From Pseudomonadota bacterium (GTDB taxonomy: Bacteria; Pseudomonadota; Alphaproteobacteria; Sphingomonadales; Sphingomonadaceae), in the NCBI GenBank assembly GCA_023389105.1, contig JAEWEY010000002.1, positions 62,001 through 126,000 of the forward strand: a stretch of 64,000 nucleotides of DNA. Reading direction: 5' to 3'. A program made the translations under genes and the position numbers. The notes below the pieces were generated by a model that saw only the letters and a list, made by a program, of their open reading frames with translations, was not told the DNA's origin and ran no database searches. This document shows, piece by piece, positions 52,861-61,319 of this stretch; position 1 is the first letter of the stretch, and each line of letters opens with the position of its first letter.

Positions 52861-55263
52861 TCAGGATTTTGCCGTGCTTGCGGCCAAGGTCGCACGAACG
52901 GCTTGCTGGAGAGCCGCGGCTCGAAAGGGCTTTGCAAGCACGGTGGCATCAGGCGCGATGCTTTTGACCGCATCCGTCTCGCTGTAACCGGATACGAACA
53001 GGATACGCTGGTCCGGCAGGCGGTGCCGGATGGCTCGCGCAACCTCGGCCCCCGACATGCCTGGCATGATGAAGTCCAGGACGACCAAGTCTACCCGCTT
53101 GTTCGCGAGTATCGCCAGCCCTTGGTGTCCGTCGCTGGCCTCGAGGACCTGAAATCCCTGGTCGCTCAGGCTATCGACAGTGAAAGCGCGAACGTCTGGG
53201 TCATCGTCGATCACCAGGATCGTGTTCGATCCGACGGGCACCGGCGCACCGGCCGCTTCATCACCGCCGGCACTTGTTTCGGCGGAGACGAGGTCAGCCT
53301 TCTTGAACAGGAGCGTGACTTTTGTCCCCTTCCCGGGCGCGCTTTCAAGGCGTGCGGTGCCGCCCGACTGACGCGCCATGCCGTAGACCATCGACAGACC
53401 AAGGCCGGTCCCTTTACCGACTTCCTTGGTTGTGAAGAAAGGTTCGAAAGCTCGCTCGACGACGTCAGCCGGCATGCCTTCGCCGGTGTCGGTAATACTC
53501 AACTCCACATATTCCCCAGCTTCCAATTCGGAGTCGGGGATGGGAACCGACATCGTTCGGCTCGCGAAAGTCAGCGTACCGCCTTTCGGCATCGCGTCAC
53601 GTGCATTGATCGCAAGGTTTAGGACGGCGACTTCCAATTGGGTTGGGTCGGCCATGACCGGCATCAATGAATCGTCGAGGTCGAACTGCTTGGTGATGCC
53701 CGGGCCAAGTACATTTCGAAGCAACGGCCGCATGTTCTCGATCACTGGCGCGACGTGGGTCGGGCGCACCTCGAGCCGCTGCAGCCTGCTGAACGCGAGG
53801 AGCTGGCCCGTCAGACGCGCGCCCCGTTCCGCAGCGGCAAGCGCGTTGTCGGCGTAACGCTTTAATTTCTCATCATCGGCGCGCTTGGCGATGACATCGA
53901 GTCCCCCGACGACGACAGTCAGCAAGTTGTTGAAGTCGTGTGCGATGCCGCCAGTCAGTTGGCCCAAAGCCTCCATCTTCTGGCTTTGCCGCAACTGTTC
54001 CTGAGCAACCTTCAGGTCGGTGATGTCACGGGCCTCGAAAAGCAGATAGATGATTTCGCCGTCGTCGCCGCGAACCGGCTGGACGGACACGTCGAGATAG
54101 GCCGTGGGCGTCGCTTCATGCTCCATCGGCACCTCGGCGGTGAAAACCTTGCCTCTGGCCGCGGCTGTCACAGCCTTTTTGAGAAGTGGGATATGTTGGG
54201 GAAACGCGCGCATGGTCGGCGCATCCCAGAGCTTGTGACCAATCGCATCCGCCGGACGCGGGTGCCGCCACGCCTCACGTCGGTTATTGATCGCCAAAAC
54301 CGTTCCGTCGGGCTTGAGCAACACCATGACTTCGAGCGCGGCTTCGAAAATTGCCCGAAATTGCGCTTCCGATGTCGCAAGCTGGGCAGTGCGCTCCTCG
54401 ACCTGGCGCCTCAGTTCCAGTTCGGCTTCCTTGGCCACGGTGATGTCGCTTCCAACACCGATGAAGCCGACCAGATCGCCATCCGGCCCGAACCGTGGCT
54501 GGGACACAGATCGCAGCCAGCGATATTCGCCATCATAACGCTTGTAGCGGCCCTCCAGCGTGAACGGCTGCCGCGATGCTTCGCCGGCGACGCTTTCGGC
54601 AACGATCCGGTCGACATCGTCAGGGTGGATTCGTCCGCGCCAATCCAGCTTGCGGGCCGTCTCGAGGTCGCAGCCGGGTCCGCACCCGAACTCTGCGTAG
54701 GCTTCGTTGACGAAATCGCGGACGCGATCGAGTCTTGTCACCCACATCAGTGCCGGCGCCGAATTGGCGATGCGGCGAAAGCGTTCCTCGCTCTCACGCA
54801 GCGCGCGTTCGGCGGTTCGCTGTTCCGTGATGTCCTGCTGGAGTATGAGGAAGCCTCGCGCCAAGCCGTCTGCGCCGGTCCACGGGATATAGTTGCTCTG
54901 CAGTGCGACGTTGCCGCGTGTTGGATGATCAAAGTCGCTGGCGAAGAATAGCCGTTCGCCCGCCAGTACGCGTTCATAGTTCGGCAGCCGGTGGCTCAAT
55001 CGCTCTTCACCGACGATTTCCACGATCCGCTTGCCGATCAGGTCCTTTCGAGGAATGTCGAACCATTCCGCGAGAGGCTGATTGACGAAGCCGAGACGAA
55101 GATCCCGATCGACGTATGCTATCATAACTGGGAGCATATCGGCGATCGCCAGGACCGCCGTGAAGTCCACCTTGCCGCCGCCAAAGTTGCCGAGCAATAT
55201 CTCGCCGACGCTGCCGGCTGACGACGTTCCTGCGGTTGGTCCTGTTACTGCTCCGTCCGCCAT
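52861..55263 (-). CDS. PAS hybrid sensor histidine kinase/response regulator
   Basis: This 800-residue soluble hybrid kinase has three PAS domains (about 30-150, 160-285, 300-420), the second with a PAC motif 'LEGRYKRYDGEYRWLRSVSQPRF'. They are followed by HisKA ('LTGGIAHDFNNLLTVVVGGLD'), HATPase ('NLAINARDAMPKGG', 'GKGTGLGLSMVYGMARQSGG') and a C-terminal receiver with Asp in 'LVVLDFIMPGMSG'. No transmembrane helix is seen. The output partner is not evident. Similar proteins in alphaproteobacteria include CckA-like and light- or redox-sensing kinases, but no Cys of an LOV domain is present. Confidence 0.9.
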   Translation of the reverse strand: MADGAVTGPTAGTSSAGSVGEILLGNFGGGKVDFTAVLAIADMLPVMIAYVDRDLRLGFVNQPLAEWFDIPRKDLIGKRIVEIVGEERLSHRLPNYERVLAGERLFFASDFDHPTRGNVALQSNYIPWTGADGLARGFLILQQDITEQRTAERALRESEERFRRIANSAPALMWVTRLDRVRDFVNEAYAEFGCGPGCDLETARKLDWRGRIHPDDVDRIVAESVAGEASRQPFTLEGRYKRYDGEYRWLRSVSQPRFGPDGDLVGFIGVGSDITVAKEAELELRRQVEERTAQLATSEAQFRAIFEAALEVMVLLKPDGTVLAINNRREAWRHPRPADAIGHKLWDAPTMRAFPQHIPLLKKAVTAAARGKVFTAEVPMEHEATPTAYLDVSVQPVRGDDGEIIYLLFEARDITDLKVAQEQLRQSQKMEALGQLTGGIAHDFNNLLTVVVGGLDVIAKRADDEKLKRYADNALAAAERGARLTGQLLAFSRLQRLEVRPTHVAPVIENMRPLLRNVLGPGITKQFDLDDSLMPVMADPTQLEVAVLNLAINARDAMPKGGTLTFASRTMSVPIPDSELEAGEYVELSITDTGEGMPADVVERAFEPFFTTKEVGKGTGLGLSMVYGMARQSGGTARLESAPGKGTKVTLLFKKADLVSAETSAGGDEAAGAPVPVGSNTILVIDDDPDVRAFTVDSLSDQGFQVLEASDGHQGLAILANKRVDLVVLDFIMPGMSGAEVARAIRHRLPDQRILFVSGYSETDAVKSIAPDATVLAKPFRAAALQQAVRATLAASTAKS

Positions 55264-55310
55264 TGCTGCCGACGATAATAGGTTTGCGCCATGAGTCGAT
55301 GCGAACCTTT

Positions 55311-57119
55311 TTAAACGATCGCAAACAGGTGCTGCTCGGAGATCGGACAGAAAGGCCAGTTCATCAGCTCGCGAGAAACAAGGGCCTCATCATGAGCGTC
55401 GGGGAAATCCATTGCCATCTCAAGATGTCTGTCGCTGGCAGGTGCTGTCATCGTTTTCGGCGACGAAACATCGACCAGTGTCACGGGTGCGCTTGAGACC
55501 ACGATCGGCGGGGATGCGAACGTAATCTGAACCCCGCCTTCGAGAGCTTGGCTGATAGATAGCCCGGAACCTGTGAACCCCTGCAAGGTCATGGAGCCGC
55601 CGCTGTAGTTGAGCACGTTGCCCGACACGGAGAATGAGAAGTTAGCGAGGCTGGCGTCACTGAAAACCAAACGGTCGCCACGACTGAAATCCGTGATGGT
55701 GTCGCCATCGTGGCCCGCTCTTGTGTCGATAAATAGGTCGTAGCCGGCGCCTCCGGTGAGAATATCGGCACCTCCGCCCCCCTGCAGTGTATCGGCGCCG
55801 TAGCCGCCGACGAAGAGCTCCGCCCCGCCACCGCCGAGCATTCGGTCGTTACCCGCATTGCCGTACACGGTCCCACCGACGGTCCCGCCGCGGCCATCAT
55901 AGAAATCGTCGCCGATGTAGAAGCGGACATCGTTCTCGATCGTCCCATGATTGATGATCTTTGTCGAAAGTCCGGGATCGCCCTGAGCCTTGTTGATGCC
56001 ATCGTCCCAACTGCCGTCCTCGGGAAAGCCATAGCGGTCGATCACAACCCCGGCATCAAGCGTAATCCCACCGCTGAAACCGCCACCGACGCGAGCTTCG
56101 GGAAGTACGCTGTCGCTGAGAACGAGCGTGTCGTTCTGGCCCACGTTGATTGCGGTCAGACCGGTCGCATGAGAAACGCGGGCAATAGCCGGATCGGTGA
56201 GCGCCCAGGCGTTGACGTTCAGCTCTTCGAAGCCTGTCGCGAGCGAGAGGTCGTAGCTGCGATCGCCTCCGACCGCCCAGCTGAGCATGATCATGTCCTG
56301 GCCGGCGCCGCCGCTTATGGCAGACGTTAAGCTTGGTGATGTCGTCTGGAGATGACTGGTCAACCAAAGCCCATCGTTGCCGCCACCAAGCGAAACGCCG
56401 TTGGTGACCGTCGCATCGATGAAGAGCTCGAACGTATTGGCGGCGTCGTTCCCGATGACGCTGCGGACGATCGAGTGATTCAATGTGAGCCAAGGCCCAT
56501 TCAGGATGACGTCCGCCGAAGGATTATTTCCGTTGAGGAAATTCACGAAGCTCCAGTTGCCCGACATGGGCTGGACCGTGATCGACTGAAAACCGGAAAA
56601 TCCCTCAAAATTTCCGCCGGTGACAAACACCAGTTCCTCGAACCCGGCGCTGATGTCGTACCAATAGTGTCCGCCCGATCCGGCAAAAATCAGGCGGTCA
56701 ATGCCGTCGCCCCCGGTTGCGCTGATGAACATCGGATCTGATGTTTCGACCCGGTAGGTGTCGTTTCCTGTGCCAAGCGAGATCGAACCGGTAGAGCGGG
56801 CCTGGCTGACAAAGGTATCGTCACCGCCGCCCAAGGTGACCGCCCCAGCAATGATTCCGCCATTGACGATGGTGTCCGCGCCGTCCGAGCCGATGACCAA
56901 TGGATCGGTGGTCGTATTGCTCGAAAACCCGATCCAGCCGCCGAGTAAGTTCGTTAAGGCGCCCCCGCCGACGGTGAATGTGACGCCGCCATAGATGCGG
57001 CCTGAATCGGTGTTTGTGAGGCGGACGCCTTGCGCTGAAATCGTCACGCCACCGTCGATCGTTCCGCTGTTGAACGAATTCATATTTGGCTGATCGAGCA
57101 CGATTGGCACGCCGGACAC
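55311..57119 (-). CDS. RTX-like calcium-binding secreted protein
   Basis: This 602-residue protein has no Sec signal peptide and is rich in Gly, Asp and Asn. The first two thirds contain beta-solenoid-like repeats ('GSDGADTIVNGGII', 'GGGDDTFVSQARSTGSISLGTGNDTY'). RTX nonapeptide repeats of the G-G-x-G-x-D type cluster around residues 425-470 ('GNAGNDRMLGGGGAELFVGG', 'GADTLQGGGGADILTGGAG'). Such proteins leave the cell by type I secretion through a C-terminal signal. No secretion genes are adjacent. The GTG start is close behind AGGGGGA; a GTG nine bases later is an alternative. Confidence 0.85.
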   Translation of the reverse strand: MSGVPIVLDQPNMNSFNSGTIDGGVTISAQGVRLTNTDSGRIYGGVTFTVGGGALTNLLGGWIGFSSNTTTDPLVIGSDGADTIVNGGIIAGAVTLGGGDDTFVSQARSTGSISLGTGNDTYRVETSDPMFISATGGDGIDRLIFAGSGGHYWYDISAGFEELVFVTGGNFEGFSGFQSITVQPMSGNWSFVNFLNGNNPSADVILNGPWLTLNHSIVRSVIGNDAANTFELFIDATVTNGVSLGGGNDGLWLTSHLQTTSPSLTSAISGGAGQDMIMLSWAVGGDRSYDLSLATGFEELNVNAWALTDPAIARVSHATGLTAINVGQNDTLVLSDSVLPEARVGGGFSGGITLDAGVVIDRYGFPEDGSWDDGINKAQGDPGLSTKIINHGTIENDVRFYIGDDFYDGRGGTVGGTVYGNAGNDRMLGGGGAELFVGGYGADTLQGGGGADILTGGAGYDLFIDTRAGHDGDTITDFSRGDRLVFSDASLANFSFSVSGNVLNYSGGSMTLQGFTGSGLSISQALEGGVQITFASPPIVVSSAPVTLVDVSSPKTMTAPASDRHLEMAMDFPDAHDEALVSRELMNWPFCPISEQHLFAIV

Positions 57120-57306
57120 TCCCCCTCACACACGCCACTTCGTGCGCAGATGACCACGCTAATGAAGCGCCATGACAACGCAATTGTATAGAATGATTAG
57201 AAAAGCTTAGACCCAGCATGGGACGCACGCGAACTATGTTCATCCCGCCGGTAACCACTCGGCAATGACTGAGGCGTAGCCTGCTTGTCCAAGGACGGGG
57301 GTTTTC

Positions 57307-57822
57307 ATGTCGGTGTTGGTTTATGAACGGGCGTCGGAGTCCTTCGCGGCGAGCCTCGCCAAGCGTGGCCACCACATCGTCTATCGTGCCAATGAATCGA
57401 ACCATTGCCCGGGTTGCGGCCGGTCTCAATGGTATATCGGCCGCGTCAGCGCCGAGTGCGGCTTTTGCGGAACGGCTGTACCTTTGGCGGAGGCGTCCGT
57501 CCTGGAAGCGCCGCGCGCAGCGCCCGCAGCGCGACGCCCAGTGTCATCGGCTGATCAGCGACGACACCCGCGTATGCCGGCCAAAGGGCGTAAGCTCCAG
57601 CTACTGATCGACGGGTCCCCGACGAACTTCGCCTTGCAGAACATCTCCGAGGGCGGTGCGATGGGTGCTGCTCCCGATTTATCGCCTGGCGCAAAGGTCC
57701 ATGTCCGCTTCGAAGGCGGCATCCTGGTTCCCGCGGTCGTCAAGTGGAGCGAAGACGGCCACGTCGGGCTTGCCTTTACCGCGCCGGTCTTGCTCGACCG
57801 CACGTCACAAGCCGCGAACTGA
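57307..57822 (+). CDS. PilZ domain protein with N-terminal zinc-ribbon-like module
   Basis: In this 171-residue protein, residues 20-63 carry 'VYRANESNHCPGCGRSQW' and 'SAECGFCGTAVPLAEAS': two C-x2-C pairs (Cys34/Cys37 and Cys51/Cys54) suited to one metal ion. Residues 85-165 form a PilZ domain with the c-di-GMP motifs R-x3-R in 'RRHPR' and N-x-S-x2-G in 'NISEGG'. The same Cys module occurs alone in the gene at 60122. Two more PilZ genes lie at 59367 and 59680. It is likely a cytoplasmic c-di-GMP effector. Confidence 0.85.
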   Translation: MSVLVYERASESFAASLAKRGHHIVYRANESNHCPGCGRSQWYIGRVSAECGFCGTAVPLAEASVLEAPRAAPAARRPVSSADQRRHPRMPAKGRKLQLLIDGSPTNFALQNISEGGAMGAAPDLSPGAKVHVRFEGGILVPAVVKWSEDGHVGLAFTAPVLLDRTSQAAN

Positions 57823-57827
57823 GTTCT

Positions 57828-59204
57828 TTAGCGGTTCGCCACCTGCGCCGGCTTCGGCTTGGCGGCAACGTCGGTTTTCGGCGCCGCCAGGCTCGCGCCA
57901 CCATCGCGCATCTTGAGGGCGGCGAGCGCCTTGGCATCGCGGCCGTAAAGATCCTTGTAGTCGACGATGCGCCCGTCATTCAGGCCCGCCGAACTGAAAT
58001 AGACGATGTAGACGGGCACCGGCTTTACGAAGTTCGCCTGAACCGACTTTTTGCTGTCGAGCGCGGCCTGGATCTTATCAGGGGTCCACTGGCCATTGTC
58101 GTCACCGAGCAATTCAGTCGCGAGGTCGACAATGTGCTGCGTCCGGATGCAGCCGTGGCTTAGGGCCCTCGCGCTGTCATTGAATCGACTGCGCGCATTG
58201 GTGTCGTGAAGGTAGATCGCCTTGGAATTCGGCATCACGAACTTGAGTTGGCCAAGTGCGTTGGTCGGTCCCGGCGGCTGCTGCCAATAAAGTACGCGCT
58301 TCCCGTCGGGCGTTTTGATCGGGACGAAGCCCTTCTTGCCGGCCGCTTCCTTCTCGATGCTCTTCGGGACATTCCATGCTGGGTTGAGCATTACGCCCAC
58401 TGCGGTCGCGTTGAGTTGGGGCGTCGGGGTCGACAGCTTGCCCGCGATGGCGCGCTGCTTCCAGCGATTGACGCCATTTTCGACAAGCGTTGCGTAAAAG
58501 CCCGGTACGTTGACGATGATATACTTGTTACCGAGGTCTCGCGGCAGCCACCGCCAGCGGTCGAGGTTGAGACGGATGCGATCACGCTTGGCGGTGTCCT
58601 CCGCCGCAGTGGCGGCAAGAGCGTTTTTTAACGCCGCATATTGGGGATGGGTGGGTAGCAACGACAAAAGTGCTGCTGACACATTGTGCTGGGCAAGCGC
58701 CGCGCGCAGCAGGGCATCCTGCTTTTCGGCGTTCAGGTCGTTGTCCACCACGAACCAGTCGACGCGGGCCGGCTTGCGGACGTGGCCGAGTGCAAGGTCG
58801 TTCGAGAGCATGTTGAAGCGCTGCGTCGCAGCCGTCGAGATAAGGACCGGATTGCCGCTCTGGATTGCCGATTGCAGGCCAACCGGGTCGTAGTCAGCAG
58901 GGTTGAGGCCGTCCGCACCGGAGCGATTGATAGCGGCAAGCAGATCAAGAGCATTCGGCACGTCCCACATCGCAGGCGGCAGCGGCGGCGGCGCAACTTG
59001 CGCCTGCGCCTGAGAATTGTCGGCCTTGAAGTCGGGATTTCCGGGTACCGGCGCGTCGGGCGCGATGGTCTTGCCCGAACCCTTGGCTTGGGCGGTTGCG
59101 GGCGGTGCAGCGCCCAATGGCTGGATCTGCGCCAGCGCCGGCGCTGCCTCAAAGGCGCCGGAAGCCATGAAACCGACCGTTAATGCCGAGACCAACTTGT
59201 TCAT
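57828..59204 (-). CDS. YcbB-like L,D-transpeptidase
   Basis: This 458-residue protein has a signal peptide (MNKLVSALTVGFMASGAFEAAPALA), a Pro/Ala/Gln-rich linker, a helical scaffold (about 75-215) as in LdtD/YcbB, and a YkuD catalytic domain (about 225-425). The catalytic His and Cys lie in 'HDTNARSRFNDSARALSHGC', followed by Ile-Arg. It forms 3-3 crosslinks or attaches proteins to peptidoglycan in the periplasm. The start is set at 59204, because residues upstream are antisense to the PilZ gene at 59367. It converges on the PilZ gene at 57307. Confidence 0.92.
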   Translation of the reverse strand: MNKLVSALTVGFMASGAFEAAPALAQIQPLGAAPPATAQAKGSGKTIAPDAPVPGNPDFKADNSQAQAQVAPPPLPPAMWDVPNALDLLAAINRSGADGLNPADYDPVGLQSAIQSGNPVLISTAATQRFNMLSNDLALGHVRKPARVDWFVVDNDLNAEKQDALLRAALAQHNVSAALLSLLPTHPQYAALKNALAATAAEDTAKRDRIRLNLDRWRWLPRDLGNKYIIVNVPGFYATLVENGVNRWKQRAIAGKLSTPTPQLNATAVGVMLNPAWNVPKSIEKEAAGKKGFVPIKTPDGKRVLYWQQPPGPTNALGQLKFVMPNSKAIYLHDTNARSRFNDSARALSHGCIRTQHIVDLATELLGDDNGQWTPDKIQAALDSKKSVQANFVKPVPVYIVYFSSAGLNDGRIVDYKDLYGRDAKALAALKMRDGGASLAAPKTDVAAKPKPAQVANR

Positions 59205-59366
59205 TTTAAACGATAACCCCGCTGCGTTCCCCATCCATATCGCGCTTCGATTCGCCACGCCAGACACGCCAGCGATACAGCGACTCAAAATCGCGCCGGA
59301 CCGGCTTCGCAAACCAATCCTTAAGCGCCGCTGGCTAAGATGCGAGCCGCGTAGTGGGAGTTCAAC

Positions 59367-59666
59367 GTGGCGTCCGGCTTCTTTCTCGATGGATCCATGA
59401 TTCCGCGCTCGGAAAAGCGCAGCATCGACGAACGGGCGGAAGTCCGTCACCCGTCGGCATCGAGCACCGGCGTCCTGGAGTTCCGTGGGCGTAAGCACGT
59501 CGTCCGGCTGATCAACGTTTCTGCGTCAGGTGCCATGGTGATCTTTCCGAACACACCGAACATCGGGGAGCGGTTGCTATTGCAGATCCTGGACCGGGGC
59601 GTCGTATGGGCCCAGGTGCGCTGGGTGAAGAACGGCCGTATCGGCCTGTCTTTCGCGGCTGACTGA
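59367..59666 (+). CDS. PilZ domain protein (99 aa)
   Basis: This single-domain PilZ protein has R-x3-R in 'ERAEVRHPS' and N-x-S-x2-G in 'INVSASGAM', both intact, so c-di-GMP binding is plausible. The GTG at 59367 follows GGGAG at suitable spacing; ATG 59397 is an alternative. It is divergent from the L,D-transpeptidase and is followed by a second PilZ gene 13 bases later. Confidence 0.85.
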   Translation: MASGFFLDGSMIPRSEKRSIDERAEVRHPSASSTGVLEFRGRKHVVRLINVSASGAMVIFPNTPNIGERLLLQILDRGVVWAQVRWVKNGRIGLSFAAD

Positions 59667-59679
59667 GCTGGCATCGGCC

Positions 59680-60003
59680 ATGAACTTCATGTCGATACGG
59701 GCTCGGATCGCCGAGGATCGTGAAGATGATCGCCGGGTATCGGAGCGTACGGCGGTCAGGCTCGATGCGACTATGCGCGAATTGGGATCGACGGGCACCG
59801 AGGCCAGGGTTCTAAACATCTCCGATCGCGGTTTCATGGCTGTCACCGGCTCGCGCTTCGAGGTCGGCGCCAGGGTCTGGCTCATGATTCCTGGACGCAC
59901 CCGGGCCAACGCCGTCGTGAAATGGACGGCCGGCGACAAGATCGGAGCAGAATTTGCGGAACTGCAGACGGTCACGGAACTTACTCTCTCGTCCAACGGC
60001 TGA
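59680..60003 (+). CDS. PilZ domain protein (107 aa)
   Basis: This second single-domain PilZ protein in tandem has R-x3-R in 'ERTAVRLDA' and N-x-S-x2-G in 'LNISDRGFMA'. The N-terminus 'MNFMSIRARIAEDREDDRRVSE' is a charged helix. Sequence similarity to the upstream PilZ is low outside the motifs, so this is not a recent duplication. It probably shares a transcript with it. The target is unknown. Confidence 0.85.
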   Translation: MNFMSIRARIAEDREDDRRVSERTAVRLDATMRELGSTGTEARVLNISDRGFMAVTGSRFEVGARVWLMIPGRTRANAVVKWTAGDKIGAEFAELQTVTELTLSSNG

Positions 60004-60121
60004 TCTCGCACTTGCAGTCGTTCTGCCGTTAAGCTCTCTCTCGCCGGCAATCTAATCTGCATCATCGCGTGCAACCGGGACCATGGTCGCTCGTTGGGAC
60101 GGACCGAAAGGAAGGTCTGCC

Positions 60122-60364
60122 ATGCCGAATTTACCCGGCGAGTCCTGGAAACCTGCCGAGCGGGGTTATCACGCCGTCTACCGCGAGCATGAGGTCAATC
60201 ACTGCCCGGGCTGCGGCCGCACCCACTGGATTATCGGTCGGATGTCCGCCGAGTGCGCGTTCTGCACCACCGCGCTGCCCCTGGCCGAAGCAAGCATGCG
60301 ATCGCACAACGGTCCGGTCGTCATCCAGCACAAAAATCGCGACCTGCACGCCTGGGCCGCCTGA
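60122..60364 (+). CDS. Stand-alone zinc-ribbon-like protein (80 aa)
   Basis: In this 80-residue protein, residues 16-58 closely match the N-terminal module of the PilZ protein at 57307: 'YREHEVNHCPGCGRTHWIIG' and 'SAECAFCTTALPLAEAS', with Cys29/Cys32 and Cys45/Cys48. The remaining 22 residues are unrelated. ATG 60122 follows GGAAGG. No PilZ domain is attached. Such short proteins are common in sphingomonads; the role is unknown, perhaps a metal-binding adaptor. A terminator hairpin overlaps its stop codon. Confidence 0.8.
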   Translation: MPNLPGESWKPAERGYHAVYREHEVNHCPGCGRTHWIIGRMSAECAFCTTALPLAEASMRSHNGPVVIQHKNRDLHAWAA

Positions 60365-60388
60365 CACGTTGGCCGGTCAGGCTTTCTT
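60359..60388 (+). terminator. Intrinsic terminator overlapping two convergent stop codons
   Basis: GCCTGAC (60359-60365) pairs with GTCAGGC (60376-60382) around a ten-base loop, followed by TTTCTT. The left arm contains the TGA of the zinc-ribbon gene and the right arm the stop of the convergent cyclophilin gene. The T-run serves the plus strand only. Confidence 0.7.
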
Positions 60389-61261
60389 CCTGATCGGCAC
60401 GCCCACATTGCACAGGTCAACGCCACCAGCCGGCGCGGTGTAGAAGTCATCGTGCCGGTTGGCGCGAATCCTCAAATATTGCGCGAAGGTCGGGCTGTTG
60501 GTGTCCATCACCTCGTATGACGGGCGGGAATTCGCAGGGATTTCGCTGGCCAGCTTGATGCTTGAGATGGGCACATATTGCGCCTTGTCCTTGTAGAAGC
60601 CCAGCGCTTCAGTGCCGCGCGGCAAGGTGCTGAACCGCTCAATGCCCTCGACGACGCGGCCGACGATGGCGATGACGCGGTCGAGCTGGCGCGGGCCATG
60701 GCCGATAATTGCGTAGAGCTCTCCGCCCGTGCCCGTGTCAGGCGCCAGATCGCGGCCAACGCCGACGGTGCCATAGCAATGGGTGAGGTCAGCCCAACCC
60801 GCCTTGGCGCTGTAGGCTACCGGCCATCCGTCGGCAAAACCCGCACCCGGCGCATAAGGATCGGGTGATCCCAGCGGCTTGATCGTCAATCCCTTGAGCC
60901 GCCGCGTATATTCGGCCGGCGGCTTGGCGACGACACCAGCCGGCCAAGGCTTGTCACTCTCGTTCAAGCCCCACTGCGCGACGTAATTGTCCTGCACGCG
61001 ATAGATCGTGGCGTCATTCCAATAGCCGCCGCGTGCCAGCAACTTGATGTTATTGACGTGGACCGGGGCGAAAGCGGGCGCCAGCTGAATGACGATCCTG
61101 CCGCCGTTCGCGAGGTCCAGCACCATGAGATCGTCGGCCGGAATGGTTTTCCACGCGCTGGCCGGCGCCGCGGCGACGACGTCGTTGGGCGTCGGTAGCT
61201 TCTTGGGTGGTGCGGCGCCCATTAACAAAGCGGCGGTGGCGGCAAACAAAATCGAGCGCAT
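60377..61261 (-). CDS. Exported cyclophilin-type peptidyl-prolyl isomerase
   Basis: This 294-residue protein has a signal peptide (MRSILFAATAALLMGAA) and a cyclophilin domain: 'LMVLDLANGGRIVIQLAPAFAPVHVNNIKLLARGGYWN', 'YRVQDNYVAQWG', 'GRDLAPDTGTGGELYAIIGHGPRQLDRVIAIVGRVVEG'. The usual catalytic 'FHRVI' is replaced by 'IYRVQD', a known divergence in large periplasmic family members. It acts in periplasmic protein folding. The ATG follows GAGGGGAGAATTC. Confidence 0.9.
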   Translation of the reverse strand: MRSILFAATAALLMGAAPPKKLPTPNDVVAAAPASAWKTIPADDLMVLDLANGGRIVIQLAPAFAPVHVNNIKLLARGGYWNDATIYRVQDNYVAQWGLNESDKPWPAGVVAKPPAEYTRRLKGLTIKPLGSPDPYAPGAGFADGWPVAYSAKAGWADLTHCYGTVGVGRDLAPDTGTGGELYAIIGHGPRQLDRVIAIVGRVVEGIERFSTLPRGTEALGFYKDKAQYVPISSIKLASEIPANSRPSYEVMDTNSPTFAQYLRIRANRHDDFYTAPAGGVDLCNVGVPIRKKA

Positions 61262-61319
61262 GAATTCTCCCCTCAGCCATGCTCTAGCCGAGCATCAGCA
61301 CCGCCGCTATCCGCGCCGC

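Noticed and set aside
55740..55880. Dense repeats in the RTX gene as a possible CRISPR-like array
   Set aside because: The repeats encode glycine-rich nonapeptides in frame and vary in sequence; no conserved direct repeat with unique spacers.
61279..61295. ATGCTC-N5-GAGCAT inverted repeat between the cyclophilin gene and purT as a purine operator
   Set aside because: Does not resemble the PurR consensus and is short; kept only as a note.
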